DNA from: Novosphingobium sp. UBA6272
GTDB lineage: Bacteria > Pseudomonadota > Alphaproteobacteria > Sphingomonadales > Sphingomonadaceae
Direction: 5' to 3'
Assembly (NCBI RefSeq): GCF_002440635.1
Contig: NZ_DJUW01000010.1
Span: forward strand, 1-39,217
DNA: 39,217 nucleotides
Positions 24,773-30,480 of this stretch are shown here, one piece after another (within the stretch, counting starts at the first letter, position 1; each line of letters begins with the position of its first letter). The notes under the pieces were generated by a model. The model searched no databases and was not told the DNA's origin. It was given only the letters and a program-made list of their open reading frames with translations. Position numbers and translations under genes: made by a program.

Positions 24773-25459
24773 TTAGCCCTCCTGTCCTTCGTCACCCTTG
24801 AGGGCGCGCTTCATCGCTTCAAGTTCCTCGTCGATCTTGTCCTGCCCGGCGAGCGCGGCGATCTCGTCGGCCAGGCTCGGCTTGCTTGACTGGTCGGCCA
24901 GGCTCAGTGCCTCGGCGCGGCCTTCGGCATAGTCGACCCGGCGTTCCAGCTGGTCGAAGCGGGCCATCGCCTCGTCGACCCGCTCGCTGGCCATCAGCGT
25001 GCGCAGCTTGACGCGGTTCTCGGCGCTTTCCAGCCGCGCGGCGATCGCACCCTGACGGGCCCGGGCTTCGCGCAGCCGGTTCTGCAGCTTTTCGATGTCG
25101 AGCTCGTAAGCGCGCAGCGCATCGTCGAGCACGGTGATCTCGGCCTTCAGCTGTTCGGCCATGTCAGCAGCCTTCTTGCGTTCGACCAGGGCGGCGCGGG
25201 CCAGATCTTCGCGGTCCTTGCTTAGCGCCAGCTGGGCCTTGTCGGCCCAATCGGCCTGCAGCCGGTCGAGCTTGACCGTGTGACGGTGCATTTCCTTCTG
25301 GTCCGCGATCGTCCGCGCCGCGCTGGCCCGCACTTCGACCAGGGTTTCCTCCATCTCGAAGATAATCATCCGGATCATCTTTTCGGGATCGTCGGCCTTG
25401 TCGAGCAGGTCGCTGAAGTTGGCGGCGATGATATCACGGGTGCGGCTGAAAATGCCCAT
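24773..25459 (-). CDS. pspA: Phage shock protein A
   Basis: 228 residues. PspA/IM30 is a peripheral ESCRT-III-like protein that coats damaged inner membrane and, in proteobacteria, inhibits PspF. It begins MGIFSRTRDIIAANFSDLLD, has the conserved DDPEKMIRMIIFEMEETLVE block, and is helical coiled coil through most of its length, with a C-terminal part EIAALAGQDKIDEELEAMKR. ATG 25459 has GGAG 8-9 bases upstream. The reading frame stays open far upstream, but nothing PspA-like precedes this Met. Confidence 0.96.
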   Translation of the reverse strand: MGIFSRTRDIIAANFSDLLDKADDPEKMIRMIIFEMEETLVEVRASAARTIADQKEMHRHTVKLDRLQADWADKAQLALSKDREDLARAALVERKKAADMAEQLKAEITVLDDALRAYELDIEKLQNRLREARARQGAIAARLESAENRVKLRTLMASERVDEAMARFDQLERRVDYAEGRAEALSLADQSSKPSLADEIAALAGQDKIDEELEAMKRALKGDEGQEG

Positions 25460-25695
25460 CCAGGGTACTCCGGTGGAGGAAGAAAAAGTCGGGGTAGGGG
25501 TGCGGCGAAGACGTTCGACCTCGGCCTCGAAGCGCGATGCGCGCTGACGGGGGGACTGGCCGATCGGGCCGAGGTCGGTCTGGGCCGGAACACCCATGCG
25601 GCGGGGGGACTGGGTGCCGCCATCGGGGGTTGCTTGGGATTCCGGCCCAAGCGGGGAAAAGGGGTCATGTCCCATCTTGCGGTTCACCACCGGGC
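25460..25695. other. 236-bp gap between the 52-aa gene and pspA
   Basis: Open on minus in frame with pspA, but the translation is a Pro/Ser/Arg-rich stretch with no recognisable domain and no well-placed start. It may be a leader or intra-operon promoter region, or an N-terminal extension in some isoform. I see no hairpin with a T-tract. Confidence 0.35.
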
Positions 25696-25854
25696 TCAGG
25701 CTTGCTGAGCCGTGGCGCCCTGGATCTGGGCGACGGTGGGTGCATGTTCGACCTGGCTGGCCAGGACGAGCAGGTTGAATGAGAGCATGGCCGCCACCGA
25801 AAGGACGATCGCCTTGTCGAGGGTGCTGGCCTTGTTGATCAGGTTGGTGAACAT
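25696..25854 (-). CDS. 52-aa single-helix peptide, first gene of the psp operon
   Basis: Begins MFTNLINKASTLDKAIVLSV, with a hydrophobic helix at about 14-33 and a short polar, Gln/Ala-rich C-terminus. GGAGG lies 6 bases before ATG 25854. It is the first gene after the sigma-54 element (predicted leader about 25 bases). I do not recognise a named family. It may be a small membrane partner of PspA/PspC; the 46-aa peptide at 10596 holds the same position in the remote pspC unit. Confidence 0.75.
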   Translation of the reverse strand: MFTNLINKASTLDKAIVLSVAAMLSFNLLVLASQVEHAPTVAQIQGATAQQA

Positions 25855-25889
25855 GATGTTCCTCCACAAATTGGATTTGTTCACCTATC

Positions 25890-25906
25890 AGCAAGCTGCG
25901 TGCCAA
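25890..25906 (-). promoter_or_regulatory. Sigma-54 (-24/-12) promoter of the psp operon
   Basis: Read on minus, TTGGCACGCAGCTTGCT matches the consensus TGGCAC-N5-TTGCW exactly. The predicted start site is near 25879. It lies upstream of the 52-aa gene and pspA and opposite pspF, the sigma-54 activator, exactly as in the enterobacterial psp locus. Confidence 0.85.
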
Positions 25907-25969
25907 ATGCACAAAGTGGCTGAAATCAGCGCCCTTCCAGCCCATTCGACGAACGACATGTAGTGGCCA

Positions 25970-25999
25970 TTGCGCGATGTTGGGATTTTTCACTATATA
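25970..25999 (+). promoter_or_regulatory. pspF: Putative sigma-70 promoter of pspF
   Basis: TTGCGC (25970-25975) and TATATA (25994-25999) are 18 bases apart. Transcription would begin near 26005-26007, at or next to the pspF ATG (26006), so the message may be leaderless. The spacer contains the putative PspF site at 25979-25993. Confidence 0.5.
25979..25993 (+). promoter_or_regulatory. Putative PspF upstream activating site (shared motif)
   Basis: GTTGGGATTTTTCAC matches 14 of 15 positions of 10431-10445. Its centre is about 107 bases upstream of the predicted psp operon start. It fills the spacer of the predicted pspF promoter, so PspF bound here could both activate psp and repress itself, as known for E. 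coli pspF. Confidence 0.55.
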
Positions 26000-26005
26000 T
26001 TGGGC

Positions 26006-27037
26006 ATGGAGCGCAATACCCAGTTCATTGGCCAGTCGACCGCCTTTCTGGATTCGGTCGAACGCGCCAGCCGCGCCGCGCCGATGGGCCGGCCGGTGCT
26101 GGTCATCGGCGAGCGCGGTACCGGCAAGGAACTGATCGCGGAACGCCTGCACCAGCTCTCGCGGCGCTGGGCCGAGCCGCTGGTCACGCTGAACTGCGCG
26201 GCCATGCCGGAAACCTTGATCGAGGCGGAGTTGTTCGGTCATGAGCAGGGTGCCTTCACCGGCGCTACCAAGGCCCGCGCAGGAAGGTTTGAGGAAGCCG
26301 ACAAAGGGACGCTTTTTCTCGACGAACTGGCCACGCTTTCATCCGGCGCGCAGGAACGGCTGCTGCGTGCGGTCGAATATGGCGAGGTGACGCGGATCGG
26401 CTCGTCACGCCCGATCAGGGTCGACGTGCGGATTGTCGCGGCGACCAACGAGGACTTGCCGCGGATGGCCGACGAGGGCCGGTTCCGTCCAGACCTGCTC
26501 GATCGGCTGAGCTTTGAGGTGATCACCTTGCCGCCGCTGCGGGTGCGCGAGGGCGATATCCGGGTGCTTACCGAATATTTCGGCCGGCGCATGGCAACCG
26601 AGGTGGGCTGGGACGATTGGCCCGGCTTTTCACCGGCAGCGATGCAGGCACTGGAAGAATACCAGTGGCCCGGCAACGTTCGCGAATTGCGCAATGTGGT
26701 GGAACGCGCGGTCTATCGCTGGGATCTGTGGGACGAACCGATCGGCCATGTGGTGTTCGATCCGTTCGACAGCCCGTGGAAGCCGGCCGCGATGCCGCGT
26801 GCGCCGGAACCGGGGGGTAGCCCTCCGCCCGCCGCTGCCGCGCCTGCCGCTCCGACCACTGCCTATGACCAGGTCACTGACTTGCGCAGCGCGGTGGACG
26901 CGCATGAAAGGGCGATCCTCGAGCAGGCGCTGGCCCGCAACCGTTTCAACCAGCGCCAGACCGCCAAGGCGCTGAACCTCAGCTATGACCAGCTTCGCCA
27001 TGCGATGAAGAAGCACGGATTGAGCGAGCGGACCTGA
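26006..27037 (+). CDS. pspF: PspF, sigma-54-dependent activator of the psp operon
   Basis: 343-residue enhancer-binding protein without a receiver domain, as in E. coli PspF. The AAA+ domain has Walker A GERGTGKE (35-42), the sigma-54 loop GAFTGA (82-87), Walker B GTLFLDEL (101-108) and sensor motifs. A Pro/Ala-rich linker (about 255-285) leads to a Fis-type HTH: RFNQRQTAKALNLSYDQLRH. PspA normally binds PspF and blocks it until membrane stress. ATG 26006 begins the conserved MERNTQFIGQS; no Shine-Dalgarno precedes it, fitting a leaderless start. It is divergent from the psp operon. Confidence 0.95.
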   Translation: MERNTQFIGQSTAFLDSVERASRAAPMGRPVLVIGERGTGKELIAERLHQLSRRWAEPLVTLNCAAMPETLIEAELFGHEQGAFTGATKARAGRFEEADKGTLFLDELATLSSGAQERLLRAVEYGEVTRIGSSRPIRVDVRIVAATNEDLPRMADEGRFRPDLLDRLSFEVITLPPLRVREGDIRVLTEYFGRRMATEVGWDDWPGFSPAAMQALEEYQWPGNVRELRNVVERAVYRWDLWDEPIGHVVFDPFDSPWKPAAMPRAPEPGGSPPPAAAAPAAPTTAYDQVTDLRSAVDAHERAILEQALARNRFNQRQTAKALNLSYDQLRHAMKKHGLSERT

Positions 27038-27104
27038 GCCTGCCGATTAGCCGATTGGTAACCGATTTTCTCTAAATGCCATGCCGTTGGGGAGGGTTGG
27101 TTTG

Positions 27105-27446
27105 ATGCGTACATTCTTCCAGATCTTGCTGCAAACCCCGCGGGCGATTGGTTTCGTGCTGCTGATGGGAATCGTTTTCACGGCGACCATGCTGCGCACG
27201 CCAGGCGAAGATTCTGCCGCGCGCAAGGAAGCGTCCAACCCTTGGGGCAACAACGCTTCGTCTGGCTCTTCGACCCGTGCCTATTCCGCGAAATCGAGTT
27301 CAAGCTCTTCTCACGACCGGCGCGGCGATTCCTTTGAGGCGAGCGAACGCGCCAAGGACGAAGCTTTCCGCCGTCAGGTTATCCGCGAAATGCGCGAGGA
27401 ATACGAAGCTCAGAACGGCCCGGTCGATACCGGCAACGGCTACTGA
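27105..27446 (+). CDS. Small membrane protein with Ser-rich region, unknown
   Basis: 113 residues: MRTFFQILLQTPRAIGFVLL begins the N-terminal helix (about 14-30), followed by a Ser-rich linker (about 50-75, with a run of serines near 66) and a charged helical C-terminus FRRQVIREMREEYEAQNG. GGAGGG at 27091-27096 is 8 bases before ATG 27105. No family is recognised. It lies 67 bases downstream of pspF on the same strand and may be co-transcribed with it. Confidence 0.7.
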   Translation: MRTFFQILLQTPRAIGFVLLMGIVFTATMLRTPGEDSAARKEASNPWGNNASSGSSTRAYSAKSSSSSSHDRRGDSFEASERAKDEAFRRQVIREMREEYEAQNGPVDTGNGY

Positions 27447-27467
27447 CCCCGCTGGCCGAGCTCCGCC

Positions 27468-27827
27468 ATGACTGCCATAACGCTGATCAAGCGCACCTTC
27501 GTTGTCATCGTCGCATTGGTCATGCTGGGCTTCTTCGCCCTGGCCGGAGTCACGACCTACTATGAAAACAGCCCCGAAGCGCGCGAGCGGCTTGAGCTGA
27601 GCGCCAAGTCGATCGAGGACGAAGTTGACGAGGACACCGGGTTCTGGACCACGCTGTCGATGCTGGTCGCGGCCTGGTGGGATTCCGACGAACTGGTCGA
27701 CGAAGCCAAGCGTGAGAAAAGCGAAGAAGCCAGGGCGAGAGCCGATCGCAAACGCGATGAAGAAGCACGCCGCTTCAATGACAGCCAGTACGATTCCGGT
27801 TCAGACTATTACCCGAACGGCAGTTGA
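27468..27827 (+). CDS. Membrane protein with charged C-terminal helix, unknown
   Basis: 119 residues: helix at about 7-30 (LIKRTFVVIVALVMLGFFAL), then an acidic section KSIEDEVDED, a hydrophobic patch TLSMLVAAWWDSDEL and a strongly charged Lys/Glu/Arg helix (about 78-105). ATG 27468 lacks a strong Shine-Dalgarno but follows the previous gene by 21 bases. I do not recognise a family. The position after pspF suggests, without proof, an envelope role. Confidence 0.65.
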   Translation: MTAITLIKRTFVVIVALVMLGFFALAGVTTYYENSPEARERLELSAKSIEDEVDEDTGFWTTLSMLVAAWWDSDELVDEAKREKSEEARARADRKRDEEARRFNDSQYDSGSDYYPNGS

Positions 27828-27839
27828 GGGATCCTTGTC

Positions 27840-28049
27840 CTACTTGGTCGCGTACTGCCCGGCCTTGGCGTCAAAATTGTTCCGGGCGAAGGACTTGGCA
27901 GCCGCTGAGGTCGCGAAGACCTCGTCCTGCATGGTACCGCTGACCAGCGGGTAGCCTTGCGAGTTGTAGCGGATATCGCGCACGGTCAGCCGAAACGTCC
28001 CGTCGTCCTGACGCTGGATCAGGAAGGGGCGGGGGATTTCATCGTTCAT
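27840..28049 (-). CDS. Small hypothetical protein
   Basis: 69 residues with the block FRLTVRDIRYNSQGYPLVSG and a C-terminal FATSAAAKSFARNNFDAKAG. It has no signal or membrane segment; a small alpha/beta fold is likely. Its start overlaps the upstream 28039-28230 gene by 11 bases, so the two are probably coupled. I do not recognise a named family. Confidence 0.7.
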   Translation of the reverse strand: MNDEIPRPFLIQRQDDGTFRLTVRDIRYNSQGYPLVSGTMQDEVFATSAAAKSFARNNFDAKAGQYATK

Positions 28050-28230
28050 CGGCTTGTTCCTTTTCGCGTTCGCGTTGCGCCCGGGCGGCGCGGATTGCCT
28101 GCTCGCGCGCGGCCAGCGTCAGCCAGGCCGCGCGCGAACGGAGCAAAGTGTCGCGCTGGTTGGCGAGCGGGGTGTCGTCAGCTGCACGTTGGCAGCTTTC
28201 GGCTTGCTGGATGTAGAAACTTTCAGACAT
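28039..28230 (-). CDS. Small helical hypothetical protein
   Basis: 63 residues, predicted all-helical: FYIQQAESCQRAADDTPLAN, then RDTLLRSRAAWLTLAAREQA and an Arg/Glu-rich tail. Two adjacent ATGs (28230, 28233) can serve. Overlap with the next gene supports coding. The pattern xxQAExCxxAAxxTxLxNQRxxxLRSxxAWxxxA is familiar from sphingomonad small proteins, but I cannot name a function. Confidence 0.65.
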   Translation of the reverse strand: MSESFYIQQAESCQRAADDTPLANQRDTLLRSRAAWLTLAAREQAIRAARAQREREKEQADER

Positions 28231-28370
28231 CATCGCCGCACTCGCCTTTCTGGCTTTTCAGCCCAGCACTTCAATTACGGCCAGACGGGTTTCTTCGCGC
28301 GTCAGCGGGAATTACCGGGACTGGCCGGAGAGCCGCGGGCCTTGGCCGCTGCGGCTTGGGACGATGCCGA

Positions 28371-28386
28371 CGCGGGACATCCCGCG
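28371..28386. promoter_or_regulatory. 16-bp near-perfect palindrome
   Basis: CGCGGGA (28371-28377), CA, TCCCGCG (28380-28386). It lies in the 241-base gap between infA and the small gene at 28039-28230, about 140 bases before that gene's start. It could be a repressor operator or a small hairpin. No gene is supported in this gap. Confidence 0.35.
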
Positions 28387-28428
28387 GCGGATCGCCGGTA
28401 TCATGGTATGCAAAGTCATTGTTTTGTG

Positions 28429-28449
28429 GGGGCAGCCTCGGGCCGCCCC
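28429..28449 (-). terminator. GC hairpin downstream of infA-like gene
   Basis: On minus, GGGGCGGCC pairs with GGCTGCCCC around CGA (9 bp with one G-U), 22 bases after the infA-like stop. There is no T-tract after it, so termination is plausible but not certain; the pairing is worse on plus, which favours the minus strand. Confidence 0.45.
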
Positions 28450-28471
28450 GTCCTTGTATTGTTGGAAAAGG

Positions 28472-28735
28472 CTAATGTCGCCGCTTCCCGTGTGGCCCCG
28501 TGGGGCCGCCGCCGGGGCCACGCTCGCGAAACACGATGCGGCCCTTGCTCAGGTCATAAGGAGTCATTTCCACACGAACCCGGTCGCCCACCACCGAGCG
28601 GATGCGAAACTTTCGCATCTTCCCGGCGGTGTAAGCGATGATCCGGTGCTCGTTCTCGAGCAGCACGCCGAAGCGGCCGTCGGGAAGGATTTCGTCGATC
28701 TGGCCATCGAGGGTCAGGAGATCCTCCTTGGCCAT
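28472..28735 (-). CDS. infA: Translation initiation factor IF-1, divergent long form
   Basis: 87-residue S1/OB-fold protein: DLLTLDGQIDEILPDGRFGV, then AYTAGKMRKFRIRSVVGDRV and TPYDLSKGRIVFRERG. Compared with the usual 72-residue IF-1 the core is recognisable, but it has an additional Gly/Pro/Arg-rich tail ending GPHGKRRH. It may be a second IF-1-like copy, with the canonical infA elsewhere in the genome. It starts 4 bases after the cold-shock gene stop, so the two form an operon and may act together on translation in the cold. Confidence 0.88.
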   Translation of the reverse strand: MAKEDLLTLDGQIDEILPDGRFGVLLENEHRIIAYTAGKMRKFRIRSVVGDRVRVEMTPYDLSKGRIVFRERGPGGGPTGPHGKRRH

Positions 28736-28739
28736 CGAC

Positions 28740-28946
28740 TTAAGCCTGTTCGAGCTGCACGGCCGAAGTCTTGCCGCGCTGATCGGTTTCCAGCTCGTAC
28801 TTGACGCGCTGGTCCTTATCGAGCGTGCTCATTCCGGCGCGTTCGACGGCAGTGATGTGGACGAATGCGTCGCCGCCACCCTCATCGGGAGCGATAAAGC
28901 CATAGCCCTTGTCGGTATTGAAAAATTTCACGGTGCCTACCGGCAT
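28740..28946 (-). CDS. Cold shock protein, CspA family
   Basis: 68 residues with the RNP1 motif KGYGFIAPDE and RNP2-like DAFVHITAVE of the CspA OB fold. It binds single-stranded RNA or DNA and melts structure. AAGGAAC lies before ATG 28946. It is preceded by a long predicted leader (about 120 bases) with two hairpins, as in cold-regulated csp genes, and followed at 4 bases by the IF-1-like gene. Confidence 0.95.
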   Translation of the reverse strand: MPVGTVKFFNTDKGYGFIAPDEGGGDAFVHITAVERAGMSTLDKDQRVKYELETDQRGKTSAVQLEQA

Positions 28947-28976
28947 AGTCTGTTCCTTTCACGAAACACGGTTTAC

Positions 28977-29000
28977 CCGCCGACAAAAAGCGGCCGGCGG
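28977..29000 (-). other. Hairpin in the csp leader
   Basis: On minus, CCGCCG and CGGCGG (plus 28977-28982 and 28995-29000) form a 6-bp stem 31 bases before the csp start, and CGTCGC-CT-GCGACG (29050-29063) forms another near the predicted 5' end. They fit a structured cold-responsive leader; the function is inferred. Confidence 0.4.
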
Positions 29001-29074
29001 AGCGTAGAAGCGAGATAGGGAACGAAGAGGCGGGTAGGCCGAAAAGTTCCGTCGCAGGCGACGTTAGCCCGGCT

Positions 29075-29103
29075 GATATAGGCGCGAACCCTGCGGAAAG
29101 CAA
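29075..29103 (-). promoter_or_regulatory. Sigma-70-type promoter of csp-infA
   Basis: On minus, TTGCTT (plus 29098-29103) and TATATC (plus 29075-29080) are separated by 17 bases. The predicted start is near 29068, giving a leader of about 122 bases. The rest of the 29104-29215 gap shows no gene. Confidence 0.55.
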
Positions 29104-29215
29104 CCGTTTACCTTTTTAGGTTGCACTTATCCCGCAAGTTCAACGCGATCAGAGTAACGATAGGTCAATATCCGGCGAGCATTATTTCCGCGGAAATTGC
29201 AGCCGGAGCCAGTCC

Positions 29216-29773
29216 ATGCCGATCCTGTCCCTGTTTATTGCCCAGGCCGGCGCGTTTGCGCCCGAACCTCTGGCCGATCCGTTGGCGGGAATCACTCCGG
29301 ACTGGCAGCTCTGCGAACTAGCTGACGAGCCAGCCAAGACCTGCCGGATGATGAGCACTTTTGTTCGCGTTGCCGGCGGGCAGTTTGAAGCCACGGATAG
29401 GCTGTCGATAAATGGATTGCCCGGTCTGGTGATCGAGATAAAATCGAAAGCCTACGTCAAGAACGGAGCGCTATGCGGCATTGCCCGGTTGAAGGACCTG
29501 GAGGGCGCTCGGATCGTGCGGCATGTGGATGGCGCAACGGCCAGGCAGGAAGCAGCGGCAATTCAATCGCTGCGGTTTCTGTATCCGGTCGAAGGCAAGG
29601 AAGTCTGCTCCGCGTTCTATCCCGATGGCGTCAACTTCAGACTGACGGCAACTGCCAATGGCAAGCCCCTTCAGGTCGATGACATGGTATTCCGCTGGGT
29701 CCACAAGGACGATGGCTACACAGTGGCCGGCTGGCAGGGCGCAATCACAACGCCGCTGGGAACTTCACGGTAG
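29216..29773 (+). CDS. Hypothetical secreted protein
   Basis: 185 residues. The N-terminus MPILSLFIAQAGAFAPEPLA could be a short signal peptide. The mature part has four Cys that could form disulfides (LCELADEPAKTCRM; ALCGIA; EVCSAF), and an invasion-associated-locus-B-like or YceI-unrelated beta-rich pattern (INGLPGLVIEI, GVNFRLTATANGKPLQ). Resemblance to IalB-type proteins (cysteines, length) is possible but not certain. No strong Shine-Dalgarno precedes ATG 29216. It lies upstream of the rimP operon but is separated from it by a structured leader. Confidence 0.7.
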   Translation: MPILSLFIAQAGAFAPEPLADPLAGITPDWQLCELADEPAKTCRMMSTFVRVAGGQFEATDRLSINGLPGLVIEIKSKAYVKNGALCGIARLKDLEGARIVRHVDGATARQEAAAIQSLRFLYPVEGKEVCSAFYPDGVNFRLTATANGKPLQVDDMVFRWVHKDDGYTVAGWQGAITTPLGTSR

Positions 29774-29821
29774 CACTTGCAATCGGCGCCAAACGCGCCT
29801 AATTGCCGCTCATCCCGACAT

Positions 29822-29879
29822 TGTGACTCAACGAAGGGGCTGGCGCCGAAAGGGGCCGGCGCGAAACTTCATTGTCACA
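29822..29879 (+). promoter_or_regulatory. Nested hairpin leader upstream of rimP
   Basis: Three nested stems share one axis: TGTGAC/GTCACA (29822-29827 / 29874-29879), GAAG/CTTC (29833-29836 / 29867-29870) and GCGCCG/CGGCGC (29843-29848 / 29857-29862). The structure ends 23 bases before the rimP start. It could terminate the upstream gene or act as a leader controlling the rimP-nusA-infB operon. Confidence 0.45.
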
Positions 29880-29902
29880 GTGCTGCGGCAGATGGAGTTT
29901 CA

Positions 29903-30478
29903 ATGGCGGATATCGCGCGCATTATCGAAGTTGTCGAGCCGGAGGCCAAGGCCCTCGGTTTCGAGCTTGTGCGCGTGCGCTATTTCAAGGGCGGAGAGAT
30001 CGGCCCGCTGTCCGACGCCGAGGAATATACGCTCCAGATCATGGCAGAGCGACCCGATACCGGCCAGCTTGTGATCGAGGATTGCGCCGCGCTGTCGCAC
30101 CGCGTTTCCGATGCGTTCGACGCGCTGGAGGAAAAGGGCGAGGTGCTGATCGCCGACGCCTATCGTCTGGAAGTCAGCTCGCCCGGGATCGACCGGCCGC
30201 TGACCCGGGCCAAGGACTACATCAACTGGGCAGGGCACGAAGTGCGCGTCCAGCTGGAAAATCCCGTCGATGGAAACCGCAAGTCGCTGCAAGGCGATCT
30301 GATCGGGATCGAGGGTGAGACCGTGACGCTGGACGACAAGAAGTCGGGCCAGGTCTCGTTCCCGCTCAGCGACATTCATTCCGCCAAGCTGGTCCTGACC
30401 GACCGGCTGATCGCCGCCACCCGCCCGCTGGATACCAGCGGGGCCGATGAAATTCTCGAAGAAGAACAGGAAGACTGA
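29903..30478 (+). CDS. rimP: Ribosome maturation factor RimP
   Basis: 191 residues. RimP assists 30S subunit maturation. The conserved parts are visible: ALGFELVRVRYF, VIEDCAALSHRVSDAFDALE, YRLEVSSPGIDRPLTRAKDY and the C-terminal Sm-like domain with GEVTLDDK-type strands. ATG 29903 has GGAG 5-6 bases upstream and starts the family sequence MADIARII; the open frame upstream is unrelated. nusA follows 2 bases later. Confidence 0.95.
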   Translation: MADIARIIEVVEPEAKALGFELVRVRYFKGGEIGPLSDAEEYTLQIMAERPDTGQLVIEDCAALSHRVSDAFDALEEKGEVLIADAYRLEVSSPGIDRPLTRAKDYINWAGHEVRVQLENPVDGNRKSLQGDLIGIEGETVTLDDKKSGQVSFPLSDIHSAKLVLTDRLIAATRPLDTSGADEILEEEQED

Positions 30479-30480
30479 AC

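Noticed and set aside
25919..25930. GCTGA-AA-TCAGC palindrome as the PspF site
   Set aside because: It lies only about 13 bases upstream of the -24 box, too close for an enhancer site, and is not shared with the other two promoters. It could be an IHF or other site.
25460..26242. PspA with a long N-terminal extension
   Set aside because: The frame crosses the 52-aa gene, the sigma-54 promoter and pspF's start in antisense. PspA homology and a good ribosome site begin at 25459.
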